64,000 bases of DNA from Chitinophagaceae bacterium (GCA_016704325.1 JADJAG010000004.1:434001-498000), one strand, 5' to 3'; counted from the first letter of the stretch, positions 28,380-39,088 are shown. Numbers and translations are program-made. The notes: generated by a model from the letters alone, not told the origin.

Positions 28380-29042
28380 TTAATCTGAAAGGGTTGCTAT
28401 CACCGTTTCTCCGCCGCGCACCACCTGGTTCAGTTGTACCGTTACTTTGGCACTCAGTGGTAAAAACAAATCTACCCTTGATCCGAATTTGATGAATCCG
28501 AATTCTTCACCCTGTTTCACAGCAGTTCCTTCCTGCAGGTAGTTTACAATTCTGCGGGCAAGGATGCCGGCAATCTGTCGCATCAGCAGATCTGTTTTTT
28601 TATTGCGAATTACCACCGTGGTACGTTCATTTTCCGTTGATGATTTTGGATGCCAGGCTACCAGAAATTTTCCGGGATGATATTTCAGGTACTCAACATT
28701 TCCTGATATCGGGTTACGGTTAACATGCACGTTGGCAGGTGACATAAAAATGGAAACCTGCCTCCTGGGTGCGTTGAAAAATTCTGTTTCAATAGTCTCT
28801 TCAATCACCACTACTTTTCCATCGGCAGGAGCGATAATATCATGGTCGTTGACCGGTGTTATTCTTTTTGGATTTCTGAAAAATGAAACCAGGAAAAGAT
28901 AAAAAGCAACTGCCAAAAAAATCAGTACACTAAGTATCCAAACAGGAAGTGAAGTGAACTGTACCAGTGCCAGGCAGATAATAGCCAGCACTACGCCCAT
29001 GATGATCAGTGTGGCCTTACCTTCTTTGTGAATGCGATACAT
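28380..29042 (-). CDS. psd: Phosphatidylserine decarboxylase proenzyme
   Basis: 220 residues with two N-terminal membrane segments (about 11-52). It has FFRNPKR, IIAPADGKVV, MSPANVHVNRNPI and the self-cleavage site FGSRVD with Gly187-Ser188. Cleavage there makes the pyruvoyl group. This is the short Psd form common in Bacteroidota. It converts phosphatidylserine to phosphatidylethanolamine at the inner membrane. It follows cdsA by about 42 bp, so two consecutive steps of phospholipid synthesis are co-transcribed. Confidence 0.93.
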   Translation of the reverse strand: MYRIHKEGKATLIIMGVVLAIICLALVQFTSLPVWILSVLIFLAVAFYLFLVSFFRNPKRITPVNDHDIIAPADGKVVVIEETIETEFFNAPRRQVSIFMSPANVHVNRNPISGNVEYLKYHPGKFLVAWHPKSSTENERTTVVIRNKKTDLLMRQIAGILARRIVNYLQEGTAVKQGEEFGFIKFGSRVDLFLPLSAKVTVQLNQVVRGGETVIATLSD

Positions 29043-29084
29043 GTTTCCCGTTTTAAGAATTCGTTAACTCAAAAATAGCAAGGG

Positions 29085-29942
29085 TCATTTCAGAAGCAAT
29101 ACAATCATATAAAACACAAACACAAAAGGAATACAAAAGATGAATGCATCAAAGCGATCAAGAAAACCGCCATGGCCGGGCAGGATGGTGCCCGAATCCT
29201 TTACGCCGGCATTTCTTTTAATCATGGATTCAACCAGGTCTCCAAGTGTACCGGTAACAGCCACTATCGCACCCACTGTCATCCATCCCAAAGTATTAAA
29301 TTGATGGAAGAATTGCGACAATAGCCAGCCGGAAAGAATAGCACTCCCCAACCCTCCGGCAAATCCTTCCCATGTTTTTCCAGGGGAAACAGACGGGAAG
29401 AGTTTGTTTCTGCCAATCAGACTGCCTGTAAAATAAGCCATCGTATCATTTGCCCAAACCAGTAACATAATACCCAGCATCAGACCACTTCTTTCAGGAA
29501 ACCATGCTCCCTTTTCATGGGCATAAGGAAAAAAAACACCCATTGAAAGGGGAAAAGTGATGTATAAAATTCCCAGTACGTTTAATCCTGCATTTCGAAG
29601 TGGAAAGGTGCTCTTCATCAGCATTTCCACTACCAGGAATCCAAGCAACAGCGGAATGGTAAAGAAATAAATATATTCATTTACATAAGGAAGAAACCTG
29701 AATCCGGTTGCGAGTAAATAAAAGATTATGGTTCCTGCTGTAATGGAATAGATAGTTGAAATACGGCGTTGAGCTGCTGAATATTCCTGTTGGGATGAAA
29801 CCAACCGGTAATACTCCCATAAGCATCCGGTATGTATCACCAGCATGAGTAATAGGAAGCCATATTCATGAATCATCAATCCGGACAATACGAATGCGAC
29901 GAAAACAATGGCTGTTACTGCTCTCCTGGGCAGGTCATGCAT
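29085..29942 (-). CDS. cdsA: Phosphatidate cytidylyltransferase
   Basis: 285 residues with seven or eight membrane segments. It carries SPGKTWEGFAGG and the C-terminal signature GDLVESMIKRNAGVKDSGTILPGHGGFLDRFDAF. CdsA makes CDP-diacylglycerol from phosphatidic acid and CTP, the precursor of all phosphoglycerides. It is downstream of a DUF2007 gene and upstream of psd on the same strand. Confidence 0.94.
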   Translation of the reverse strand: MHDLPRRAVTAIVFVAFVLSGLMIHEYGFLLLMLVIHTGCLWEYYRLVSSQQEYSAAQRRISTIYSITAGTIIFYLLATGFRFLPYVNEYIYFFTIPLLLGFLVVEMLMKSTFPLRNAGLNVLGILYITFPLSMGVFFPYAHEKGAWFPERSGLMLGIMLLVWANDTMAYFTGSLIGRNKLFPSVSPGKTWEGFAGGLGSAILSGWLLSQFFHQFNTLGWMTVGAIVAVTGTLGDLVESMIKRNAGVKDSGTILPGHGGFLDRFDAFIFCIPFVFVFYMIVLLLK

Positions 29943-29989
29943 AAGGGGAATTTATGGCATGTAAGGTAAGCAGCCACTTTGGTTTCCTG

Positions 29990-30214
29990 CTATTCCACGG
30001 TAAAGGATTCTTCGATGATTTGCTGAGCGGCCGGCAAATCATGGAGGGAGACATATAGGCTTATCTCCCCGATCAGTACATAAGCAGAATCCTGCTGATT
30101 CAGGATTACCGATGCAATTTTACTTTCTTCCAAAAGGCTTTGCAACATAACAACCTGGTGCAGTAAGGCTGATTCGTAAACTTTTACCCATCCTTCAGGT
30201 TGTGTCATGGCCAA
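29990..30214 (-). CDS. DUF2007 protein
   Basis: 74 residues (MAMTQPEGWVKVYESALLHQVVML). The pattern of an initial strand, a helix that selects between sources (ALLHQVVMLQSLLEES), then IASVILNQQDSAYVLIGEISLYV matches DUF2007 (putative signal-transducing protein). The function is unknown. The gene lies between the CPBP protease and cdsA, a common Bacteroidota order. Confidence 0.8.
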   Translation of the reverse strand: MAMTQPEGWVKVYESALLHQVVMLQSLLEESKIASVILNQQDSAYVLIGEISLYVSLHDLPAAQQIIEESFTVE

Positions 30215-30291
30215 TCAGTTTTCGGGTATTGATCAGGAAGTCTGAGCATCCACCAAAGCGTTTAATTAGAAGATAAACTTCTGCCGGTCAC

Positions 30292-31208
30292 TTACTTTTT
30301 GAAGTAGAAAAGTAAAGCACCTGCCAAAGCAGTACAGATTAACACCACATAACCGGGAAGAGCTTCGTCGCCGGCAATGTCAAATGTAATTGCCCCGTGC
30401 TCATGAAGGTAGGCCAGCACTACCTGCATGCCATTAATAAAAGCATGTGCAATAACAGGTACCCAAAGACTGCCACTCCAGTAAAACATGTATCCCAGCA
30501 TTGCGCCGAGCAGCATCCTGGGCACGAAACCATAGAATTCAAAATGTATAAAACTGAATATGAATGCAGTTAGCCAGATGGCCACATGAATATGCTTAAA
30601 CCATTCTTTCAATACCTGTTGTATACATCCGCGAAAAAAAAGCTCTTCGCCAAGAGCCGGAAGTATAGCTATTACAATCAGATTAATAAAGAGGTCAGGT
30701 AAGGTGGGCATCTTCAGGAAAAGCATCGTGATCTTTTCCGTTGCTTCGGCTGAATCTTTAATAGACTTTTCAAGCGTATCCAGGAAAGAAGGCAGGTTAA
30801 GCTGTTGATTGAATTCATAGATGTAACTGATAATTGGGCCTGATGCCGCCAGCGTAACAGCGGCTAAAAACAATAACCAGCCGTTGAATTGTTTTCTGAG
30901 TCTCAGGAAATCTCCGCCTGGAAATTTCAGTAAGGCAAACAGTATGGCCGGTACCAGGAATCCTCCCAGGAGGTCATAAACTGCAACAGTTTCAATGCAT
31001 TTACCTGGTTGGGGTTCATGCCCACTGTATTTGGGTTTTCCAATGCATTTTGCATTACTACATCTATGGTTGTAATGCTAAACATGGGCTTCACCAGGAA
31101 CATGCCTAACATGGTAAAGGCAAACATAAACACCAGCGTCAACGAGGTGAGCATCAGTAACTGCATGAAAGGATGCATGCCATCCATTAAAAAACGTCCA
31201 CGATTCAT
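30292..31208 (-). CDS. CPBP family intramembrane metalloprotease (frameshifted)
   Basis: Two frames, 31208-30927 and 30873-30292, belong to one protein of about 305 residues. The N-terminal part has two membrane segments and ends in LKLLQFM; the missing join reads GGFLVPAILFALLKFPGG in the shifted frame. The C-terminal part has the CPBP motifs EELFFRG (Glu-Glu and Arg), HFEFYGFVPRMLLG and VIAHAFING, the proposed metal-binding and catalytic residues. A single missing base near 30982 restores the frame. Such membrane proteases are related to CAAX proteases and to bacteriocin-immunity proteins. Substrate unknown. Confidence 0.75.
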
Positions 31209-31306
31209 GCGGGCAAAAATCGTAAATTTGACGGTGATTTGTTAACTTTTTAAACCGCTGCCGGTTTGCATGATGTTTTGTTGTCTGCAAGCTGCCATAC
31301 TTTCTA

Positions 31307-32306
31307 ATGGTTAAAATAGGAAATATAGCGTTGGGTGAATTCCCCTTACTGCTTGCTCCCATGGAGGATGTGAGTGATCCGCCGTTCCGTGCCGTATGCA
31401 AGATGAATGGTGCAGACCTGATGTATACCGAATTTATTTCGTCAGAAGGGCTTATCCGTCATGCCCGCAAAAGTGTACAGAAACTTGATATCTACGATTA
31501 TGAACGCCCGATCGGCATCCAGTTTTTTGGAGGCGAGATTGATACCATGGTGGAATGCGTGGATATTATTGAAGAAGCGCAACCTGACCTGATTGATATA
31601 AATTATGGCTGCCCGGTAAAGGGCGTAGCCTGTAGGGGAGCAGGAGCAGGTATCCTGAAAGATGTACCCAAGATGGTCACCATGACCGGCGAGATCGTAA
31701 AACGAGCTACGTTGCCGGTGACTGTTAAAACCCGTTTAGGCTGGGATGATGATTCCATTAATATTATGGAAGTTGCCGAGCGGTTGCAGGATGTAGGCAT
31801 TGCGGCGTTGAGTATTCACGGCCGCACCCGCTGTCAGTTGTATAAAGGGGTAGCCCGTTGGGAACCGATTGATGAAGTGAAGAAGAATCCCCGCATCCGT
31901 ATTCCCATTTTTTTAAATGGTGATGTTACCTCTCCCGAAAAAGTAAAATTCATCCGGGAAAATTTTGATGTGGATGGCGTAATGATCGGCCGTGCTGCCA
32001 TTGGCAATCCATGGTTCTTCAATGAGGTAAAGCATTTCCTGAAAACAGGAATGCATCTTGCACCCTCCTGCAATTGAGGAGCGTATCGAAGTGTCACGCA
32101 CGCACTTGTACAAATCATTAGAATGGAAGGAAGGCAGGATGGGCATACTGGAGATGAGGAAGCACTACGCAAACTATTTTAAAGGACTTCCAAATGTGAA
32201 AGAGTTCCGTGACCGCCTGGTACGTCTTGAATCGGTGGAGGAGATTGAAGTGGTGTTTGAAGAAATGAAGGTGCGGTATGCGCCTGCTGAAGTAATATTG
32301 TCATAA
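31307..32306 (+). CDS. dusB: tRNA-dihydrouridine synthase DusB (frameshifted)
   Basis: The main frame (31307-32077) begins LLLAPMEDVSDPPFRAVC and has INYGCPVKGVACRGAGAGIL with the catalytic Cys, KTRLGWDDDSI, SIHGRTRCQLYKG, FLNGDVTSP and DGVMIGRAAIGNPWFF. The last part, PPAIEERIEVSRTHLYKSLEWK onward, lies in another frame to 32306. Removing one C from the CCC at about 32062-32064 joins them as HLAPPAIEER. The protein is an FMN enzyme that reduces uridine in tRNA. The DusB-like signature is clear. It lies about 100 bp from the divergent CPBP gene. A sequence error is the likeliest cause of the break. Confidence 0.85.
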
Positions 32307-32376
32307 TCTGCTAATTGAACTTTTTTCCCCCTTCAAATTACTCTAAGCTTCCAACTTTATCTAATAACTGCGCCCC

Positions 32377-33459
32377 TTGAAAATTATTCCGGTACTACTT
32401 ATTCAGGTTTTGCTGACATACCAGGCGTTTAGCCAGGGACTTTCAGCATTCATGAATAACCGCAATGCATTCTTTGTATTTGATGATTCGGTTAAAAAGG
32501 AGATTGATTACCTGAAGCCGCAAAATTTCAAGATTGGCGGCAATTCTGTGGCATTTATCGCCAATGATAAAAGTTTCAAAGTTTATCAGAAGGGCCGCGT
32601 TATCAAAGTGAATGATGGTTTCACGACAGACTACACGGTTACCGGTAATTATGTGATCATGATGAATGGCACTTCACTGCATGTTTTCGATAATGGCGTA
32701 TCGAAACTGCTGGTCCGGAATCCGGTGGAGTATGTTGCTTCAGACAGCATTATTGGATTCGCCGACCCACTGACAACAGCCTATTATGTCTACACAAAAG
32801 GTAAAGTTCAGCCGCTGTCATCAGACCTGATCGCAAATCCAATCCGTATTGCTGCCATTGGGAAAAACCTGCTGGCCTACACTACCATGCTTGACAGCTT
32901 AATCGTTTACTATCACGGTTATCTGTATCCGCAACCCGTGCAACAGGTTACAGAAGTAAAGGCCGGGAAAAATATGGTAGCATTTAAGAACAGCTACGAT
33001 GGCGAGTTTAAAGTTTTTTACAAAGGCCTGAACTATGTGCTTGAAACATTTGAGGTGACGGAATACCTTGTAGGCGACGACCTGGTAGCATATACCACAC
33101 AAGACAGGGACTTTAAGATTTTCTATGCAGGCGTGGTGTATTCTATTGGCAATTTTGAGCCGGGCAACCTGCAGGTGAAGGATAATATGGTGACTTTTAC
33201 AGATGCAACCGGTTTCTTTAACGTGTTTTATAAAGGAAGGACTACACAGTTAGTACAGTACTTGCCGGATAAATATGAGATGAGTGAAAATTCAGTGCTT
33301 TATCTTTCCAGGGATGGCCGCATTCATCTTTTCTCATTTGGAAAAGATCTGGAATTGCCTATCGAAAATTATGAAAGTCTGCGACTGGATTATGATGTAT
33401 TGAGAGTGGAAACTTCACCCAATCAATTCAGCTTTCATTATCGAAACAAAGCATATTGA
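32377..33459 (+). CDS. Exported propeller-like protein of unknown function
   Basis: 360 residues, with a TTG start at 32377 followed directly by a signal peptide (MKIIPVLLIQVLLTYQAFSQ). No ATG is placed to include this leader. The mature part is built of about seven repeats of 45 residues with strands such as NMVAFKNSYDGEFKVFYKG, DLVAYTTQDRDFKIFYAG and NMVTFTDATGFFNVFYKG. This suggests a seven-bladed beta-propeller. No catalytic residues and no T9SS sorting domain, so it probably stays in the periplasm. It starts 70 bp after dusB on the same strand but need not be functionally linked. Confidence 0.75.
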   Translation: MKIIPVLLIQVLLTYQAFSQGLSAFMNNRNAFFVFDDSVKKEIDYLKPQNFKIGGNSVAFIANDKSFKVYQKGRVIKVNDGFTTDYTVTGNYVIMMNGTSLHVFDNGVSKLLVRNPVEYVASDSIIGFADPLTTAYYVYTKGKVQPLSSDLIANPIRIAAIGKNLLAYTTMLDSLIVYYHGYLYPQPVQQVTEVKAGKNMVAFKNSYDGEFKVFYKGLNYVLETFEVTEYLVGDDLVAYTTQDRDFKIFYAGVVYSIGNFEPGNLQVKDNMVTFTDATGFFNVFYKGRTTQLVQYLPDKYEMSENSVLYLSRDGRIHLFSFGKDLELPIENYESLRLDYDVLRVETSPNQFSFHYRNKAY

Positions 33460-33607
33460 GTTTTTTGAGAAAGCAAATTGTTCAACAAGTGTTTAATTTT
33501 CTTAGCGCAAAGTCGCGAAGGCACAAAGAAAAATTAGCTGAAACGGTTGCCACTCTCCAAATTTGGGGAATATACTTTTTGTATATACCTTCGGAAAAAT
33601 CTCTGAA

Positions 33608-33838
33608 ATGAAAAACCTTTCATTAAAAATGGATGATACAATCTTTAAAGAGACAGAAAGAATTACTGCAAAGATCAGTAAAAACAGAAATCGCTATATT
33701 AATGAAGCTGTACAATTTTATAATCTTCTTCAAAAAAGAAAGTTACTCTCCCATCAATTACAAAAGGAATCCAGGATAGTACGGGAAGAATCAATGAAAG
33801 TGCTGGCCCAATTTGAAAAATTACAGAATGAAGATTAA
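33608..33838 (+). CDS. Ribbon-helix-helix-like antitoxin of a MazEF-type pair
   Basis: 76 residues from ATG 33608. The N-terminus MKNLSLKMDDTIFKETERI with RYINEAVQFYN fits a ribbon-helix-helix DNA-binding domain (about 1-38). The charged helical rest is the expected toxin-binding tail. The toxin gene starts within its last codons (ATG 33828). It should neutralise the toxin and repress the operon. A TATACCTTCGG sequence near 33583-33593 is a possible -7 region. The frame begins at 33563 but the extra residues lack family support. Confidence 0.75.
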   Translation: MKNLSLKMDDTIFKETERITAKISKNRNRYINEAVQFYNLLQKRKLLSHQLQKESRIVREESMKVLAQFEKLQNED

Positions 33839-34169
33839 ACAATATGAAATCTGGATTGCTGATTTAAACCCGAGATTTGGTACAGAGGCAGGTAAAACAA
33901 AACCAGTAGCAGTAATTCAGTCTGATTTGTTGAATAAATTTCATCCATCAACTATAGTGTGTCCCATAACGACAAATGTAAAAGTTGATGCAAATATATT
34001 AAGAGTTCATCTGACGAAAGGATCCTCAAAATTGAAAGAAGATTGCGATATCATGATTGATCAGGTTCGTGCTATTGACAATAAAAGGTTACTAAAAAAG
34101 ATTGGAGATCTTAATCAGGAACAAATAGAACTTATAAAGACAAATCTTTCAATTGTCCTTGACTTTTAA
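33828..34169 (+). CDS. mazF: MazF-type endoribonuclease toxin
   Basis: 113 residues from ATG 33828, overlapping the antitoxin by 11 bases. MazF/PemK features: MKIKQYEIWIADLNPRFGTEAGKTKP (N-terminal strand and G-x-E-x-G-K-x-RP-like loop), VIQSDLLNKFHPSTIVCPIT, LKEDCDIMIDQVRAID and the terminal KKIGDL. These toxins cut mRNA at short sequence motifs when the antitoxin is degraded. The gene looks intact, unlike the RelE-like toxin near 6.5 kb. Confidence 0.88.
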   Translation: MKIKQYEIWIADLNPRFGTEAGKTKPVAVIQSDLLNKFHPSTIVCPITTNVKVDANILRVHLTKGSSKLKEDCDIMIDQVRAIDNKRLLKKIGDLNQEQIELIKTNLSIVLDF

Positions 34170-34439
34170 AACCGCTTCAGCTACAAGAGGGTTGCGTTAG
34201 TGGCCAGGTAATCGAAAAGTGAAGCAGTGTTTCATTTAATTATCTTTATGTTGGGAATGCAGTTGGTAGTTTCAAAATGCCCACCAAAGCAAATCCCCAT
34301 TCGTTATCGAAGCCATGCGCTTGTGTATATTCCTCAACAATAACAACTGAATTAACGGATCCATTGAGGAATATGAATTTCCAGGTTTATCTAGCACGAA
34401 CATATACGTTTAACAACTGCTGTACCGGTTTATGAAATA
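34170..34439. other. Intergenic region between mazF and the shared terminator
   Basis: About 270 bp with no gene, RNA or repeat that I recognise. Confidence 0.4.
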
Positions 34440-34473
34440 AAAAAGCCCTGTTGAAATTTCAACAGGGCTTTTT
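34440..34473. terminator. Bidirectional Rho-independent terminator
   Basis: A perfect palindrome with 17-bp arms (AAAAAGCCCTGTTGAAA and its complement) that gives a T run in either direction. It serves the sulfotransferase gene from the right and could end mazF transcription from the left. Confidence 0.9.
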
Positions 34474-34490
34474 CTCGTGATTCCACATTT

Positions 34491-35519
34491 TCAGGACAGT
34501 GCTTTCTCCATTTGCCATTCTTTGCACATAGCCTTCAGATCAGTTAATACTTTCTCCTGGCGGCGGCGGTTTTCAATATCTTCAGGATCAGTCTTGGATG
34601 TCTGTTCTTTTTTCAGTTTATCGTTTTCGGCAGTGTATTGGGCAATTTGCTCCGGGGTAAACTGCATTTCCTCTCCTTTCTTAACAAACACACGCTCATA
34701 GCCCAGTTCATCCAGTTCTGTTCCGGCTACAGATTCAAAAATGCGCACCTGTTCTTCCGATAATTCCTTGAGGAATTTATTGGAGTTATGGTGCATGATG
34801 GGTTTGTTTACATTTTCCCATAATGAACTGGCAACAGCGGTGTTCTTTGCTTCCTGGCTGTCATAGAATTCCATCATGGTGGGCTTGAATTCAATGCCCA
34901 GGAAAGCACACATGTTGCGTAGGGTGCTTTCTGTTTCTTCGGTCAGTTCTGTGTAGGAAACAGTAAAGTAACGGTCTGTTGACAGGTTAGCCCTGGCATC
35001 GAGGCACAGGCGCTGCAGTTCTGACCATTGCTTCGCGATAAAGTAAACATGTTTATCTCCGATAACCGCTTTGGTGAAGGAAAGGGCCACGTCTCTGCCA
35101 TCGCGATGCAGGAAAATATATTTGTTGTTTTTGAAATACTGGTTCAGGTGATCAGCCCATCGGATATTTTGCATGCTTTTACACATCCATGCTTTTGCAC
35201 CATTCGATTCTCCATAAATATCCATTACCGCTCCATAGATAGCAATCACATGCTTTTCCGTGCAACGGCGCTTAACATCCTCCCGGTCTAACACGGTATT
35301 AAGCCATGCCACCGGGTTGGTTTCAACAAGCTGACAAACGATTTCCACCATGTGGTTAAATTTGTCATCATCAAGAATCATTTGTACCGGAACCAGTGGA
35401 TCTATCCGCTGCAGGATATGAGGGGGGTGTGGTGCGGCAATCTCATGCGAATTCGAAATCATCAGGCGCAGTAAATTGGAGCCTGACCTTTGTTCACCTA
35501 CTAGGAAAAGTGCTTGCAT
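34491..35519 (-). CDS. Sulfotransferase family protein
   Basis: 342 residues, cytoplasmic. The PAPS-binding 5'-phosphosulfate loop is GEQRSGSNLLR (8-18) and the 3'-phosphate motif is YIFLHRDGRDVALSFTKA (about 134-151). The region after it (YTELTEETESTLRNMCAFLGIEF) matches the sulfotransferase core. A charged helical tail of about 60 residues (QFTPEQIAQYTAENDKLKKE) is extra. It transfers sulfate from PAPS to an unknown acceptor, possibly a surface polysaccharide or lipid. It stands alone, 22 bp after the stop of the upstream chromate-transporter gene region. Confidence 0.85.
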   Translation of the reverse strand: MQALFLVGEQRSGSNLLRLMISNSHEIAAPHPPHILQRIDPLVPVQMILDDDKFNHMVEIVCQLVETNPVAWLNTVLDREDVKRRCTEKHVIAIYGAVMDIYGESNGAKAWMCKSMQNIRWADHLNQYFKNNKYIFLHRDGRDVALSFTKAVIGDKHVYFIAKQWSELQRLCLDARANLSTDRYFTVSYTELTEETESTLRNMCAFLGIEFKPTMMEFYDSQEAKNTAVASSLWENVNKPIMHHNSNKFLKELSEEQVRIFESVAGTELDELGYERVFVKKGEEMQFTPEQIAQYTAENDKLKKEQTSKTDPEDIENRRRQEKVLTDLKAMCKEWQMEKALS

Positions 35520-35541
35520 GCTTCTGTTTATTGATCAAGGT

Positions 35542-36879
35542 TTAGGGGTAAAGAAAGAAACCGATTAATCCAGCTGTGGGAATTATGTAAACCACATCAA
35601 TATTAAACCTGATGAGTGCTACCAAAGCCCCGGCAAAAATAACAAATGAAGGCCAAAAAGCAGCTATCGATGTGTAATCAGTCATTTTAATCAATTCCCA
35701 GGCGGCAAAAAAGATCATTCCAATCACGCCGCAGCGTATGCCGCGCATTACTGATTTTGCTACCGGCGATTTCTTAAAGAATTCCATGGCTTTGGAAGCA
35801 ACCACCATTAAAATGGCAGGTGGTGTAAAGATCGCAATGGTTGAAAGTAAAGCACCTGCAAAACCCTTTACCTGGAATCCAATAAATGCAGCCGCAATCA
35901 GGATTGGGCCGGGCATTACCTGGCTGAAGGCTATGCCATCTTTAAAGCTTGCCTGTGTAACCCAATGAAATACTTCTACAATGTGATGTTGAATGATCGG
36001 TATTATTACATAACCACCACCAAATAGCATCACGCTTAATCCACCAAATGTTTTTGTCAGGTTGAAGAGACCTTTGGTATCATCAACCGGAATATACAGT
36101 CCAACTGCCAGTATGGCAATCATCAGCAAAACCAGGCTGGTTGTGAGATAGGGGAATTTTGAGCGATCAAATGCCGGTGCTGCTGCCTGTGCTTTCTTAT
36201 CAGTGAAAGCAAAATAGCCAATCACGCCAAATGAGAGCACCAACAAAAAAGTAACATACAATCTGAAATCTCTTGGAATAAAAACCAGGCTCACTATGGC
36301 AAAGAGCATCAGCGACAATTCAATTATTCCTTTAATGTTTTGTTTGGCCATTCGATAAGCTACACTGATAATAACCGCTGCTACTGCCGGTATAAAACCC
36401 TGGAAAAACCGTTTTACCTCAGGGATGTCGCCATATATACCATAGAGATAACTTAATAACATCATTAGCAGAAAGGAGGGCAATACTACGGCCACACCAG
36501 CTACCACAGCACCCCAGGGCCCCTTTAATTTGTTTCCGGTATAGGCTACCACATTTACTGCCTGTGGTCCTGGAAGCAAACTGGCAAGGGAGATGCCATC
36601 CAGCATTTCTTCTTCCGTCAGGAGCTTCTTTTTGCGAACTATCATGCTTTCCACAACTGAAATAAGCGACATGAATCCTCCAAAACCAAGACATCCGGCT
36701 TTTAAGAACGTGACGAAAATATAAAAGAATGAAACAGGTTTCCGTTGTTCCAATTCAGTTGTCAGGGAAGGCTGTGATGATGTATCCTGGGTAGTCAAAA
36801 ACGAGCGAAATCTAAACGTTGAATGATAGATGAAAACAGCATCTTTTTCTTCACCAGGTGACGAAATAAATGCCGCCAA
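35542..36879 (-). CDS. chrA: Chromate efflux transporter ChrA
   Basis: 445 residues in the full frame with about 12 membrane segments in two homologous halves. Both halves carry the family motif: GFGGFMSLI with SLLPGPQAVNVVAYTG, and GGGYVIIPIIQ with VMPGPILIAAAFIGF. The first 48 residues precede the conserved start and look noncoding. A TTG at 36798-36796 (LTTQDTSS), just after a TAGATTTC box, may be the real start. The family exports chromate, probably by proton antiport; some members have other anion substrates. No chromate-responsive regulator is seen. Confidence 0.87.
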   Translation of the reverse strand: MAAFISSPGEEKDAVFIYHSTFRFRSFLTTQDTSSQPSLTTELEQRKPVSFFYIFVTFLKAGCLGFGGFMSLISVVESMIVRKKKLLTEEEMLDGISLASLLPGPQAVNVVAYTGNKLKGPWGAVVAGVAVVLPSFLLMMLLSYLYGIYGDIPEVKRFFQGFIPAVAAVIISVAYRMAKQNIKGIIELSLMLFAIVSLVFIPRDFRLYVTFLLVLSFGVIGYFAFTDKKAQAAAPAFDRSKFPYLTTSLVLLMIAILAVGLYIPVDDTKGLFNLTKTFGGLSVMLFGGGYVIIPIIQHHIVEVFHWVTQASFKDGIAFSQVMPGPILIAAAFIGFQVKGFAGALLSTIAIFTPPAILMVVASKAMEFFKKSPVAKSVMRGIRCGVIGMIFFAAWELIKMTDYTSIAAFWPSFVIFAGALVALIRFNIDVVYIIPTAGLIGFFLYP

Positions 36880-36961
36880 AAATACACTTATTTATTTCAG
36901 AAGTGCAGACTGATTTAATTTTTGCGATTGGCGAAAAATGCTTCGGCAACAGGATGATATG

Positions 36962-39088
36962 CTAACCTTTTGAACTAAGTTTTAGTACGGTACCAACCTT
37001 CAGGTTGTTGCACTTAGTAGCTCCATTTAATTTCCTGATTTCAGATACCGTGGTACCATATCGTTGCGCTATCTCCCAAAGGGTGTCGCCGGTACGCGCC
37101 TTATAGTACACATAATTCGAAGCAATGGGTTTTGAGATGGCATTGCCTGCTGAAGATTTGACAGTTGAATTTACCTTGTTTGTGGGACTTTCAGTTGAAG
37201 CCTGTGTTGAATTTGAAACGATTGCAGTGGGCTTGGTATGGATAGACAATTTCTGCCCTGCCCAAACGGTGTTGGAAGTCAGCTTATTCCATGATTTTAT
37301 GTCGGCTACCGTAACTTTATGCTGCTCTGCAATTTTTAAGAGATAATCCCCCTTTTTGACCGTATAGGTAGTTTTCGTCATGGAATTAACTGCTTCATCC
37401 TGATGGCCGGCCACGGTGCCAGGTGCAATTACTCCGGACCCTTTAGTTGGAGCTGATTCCTCAACCTGGTTATGCTTTTCTCCGGCAGAACCCGGAGTAA
37501 TGGCAAGCGTAGCAGGTTCATATAGTTTTAGTTTCTGCCCGGATTTAATGGTGGTGCCGGAAATATTATTCCATTCTTTAAGTTGAGCAACCGTTACCTT
37601 TTTAGATGCAGCAATGGAAGTCAGGTTATCACCAGGGCGCACAGTATAGGTTTTCTGTAAGGAAGTGTTGCTTTTATCTGCGCTAACGGATGCGGTGTTT
37701 GTCCCGGAAGTATCCGTGCTTTTTGCAGAAGCTTGAAGAGTGTCGGATTTGGCAACCGGCGCAATGTTTTTCTTAACAGTTGTTGACGCCGTTGAGGAAG
37801 CGGTAGCAGTGTAAGGTGAACTGACTTTTAACTTTTGTCCGGCACGAATGGTGGAACTGCTAAGCTTGTTCCACTTCTTCAACTGGGCAACAGACACATT
37901 ATATTTTTGTGCAATTTTTCCAAGGTTATCGCCGCTGCGAACGGTATACATTTTAGCACTTCCTGAAGTATTGCCCGGATACCAGGTAGTTTTTGCATTT
38001 TGACTCAGGTAAATTATAGAGTCTTTATTATCATGAAACATGCTCACACGGTCGCCCGGCAATTTGCAGGCATAGGAATAGACCGGTGCTCCGGGTATCA
38101 CACTGCATTTAAGTCCGGGATTCAGAAATTTGAATTCTTCCAGGGTAAGTCCGGTAAGACTTGCTATCTGATCGCAGGCCATTTTATCGCTGATATCTAC
38201 TGTTGCAATAGATTCTATCGTGTATTTCGGATAAGCGGGTGAAAGATCATGCAATTCATAATACGTCATCACATAGGTAGCTGCAATAAAGGCGGGAACA
38301 TAATTTCGTGTTTCTTTTGGCAGGTAGTCCCTGATCTCCCAAAAGGTTTTTCCGCCCGACAATGAAATAGCTCTGTTTACATTTCCGGGCCCGCAGTTAT
38401 ATGATGCAATGGCCAGTAACCAATCACCATATACATCATACATGCCTCTCTCAGGTACTGCGCTGCTCCTTCAGTAGAACGAATGATGTCTTTGCGCTCA
38501 TCTACATAAGAATTGATGGTCAGTCCATATTGCTTGGCTGTTCCGTACATAAACTGCCACATACCGGTTGCACCCATTCGTGATACGGCATGCGGATTTA
38601 AAGCTGATTCGATGATGGCAAGGTATTTTACCTCCGGAGGAATGCCATATTGTGAAAAAATCTGGTCAAATACCGGGAAATAAATCTTACTTAATCCCAG
38701 CATGCGTGATACCTGGTCACGGCGATTAAGAACATACAGGTTGATATATTTTTTTTATTTCTTCATTATAGGTTAATGAAACCGGTGTGATCAATGCTCC
38801 CAGCCGTGCACGATAAATAGAATCTTCATATACCGGTACGTCTACATTGGCAAAAGACACCTTTGGTTCCTGCAGGCTATCTGAAACGGTTAATTCATTC
38901 TCTACCTGGTTCAGGGAATCATTGCTTTGATATTGATTCGGCAATTCAGGCGCAGCTTGAATTTCAGGTTGTCCTGTTTTAGCCCATGGTGGTTGTTGGG
39001 CAAGTGCTGTGCCCGGTTGAAAGGCGCTGCAGCAAAAGGCGAAGAGAAATGCTGCGGTGATATTTTTAATGAAGTCGTTCTTCGTCAT
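36962..39088 (-). CDS. mltD: Membrane-bound lytic transglycosylase with LysM repeats (two frameshifts)
   Basis: One gene in three frames. 39088-38726: signal peptide and a disordered region ending TYNEEIKK. 38703-38377: the SLT domain with catalytic Glu in IIESALNPHAVS and GATGMWQFMYGTAKQYGL. 38443-36962: the rest of the SLT domain (YNCGPGNVNRAI) and four LysM domains (YTVRSGDNLGKIA; YTVRPGDNLTSIA; YTVKKGDYLLKIA; YKARTGDTLWEIA), separated by Ser/Thr/Ala-rich linkers. The first break is at a T8 run (38749-38756): seven bases would restore KKYINLYVLNRRDQVSRM. The second lacks one base near 38440-38450. The enzyme cleaves glycan strands of peptidoglycan in the periplasm. Confidence 0.82.
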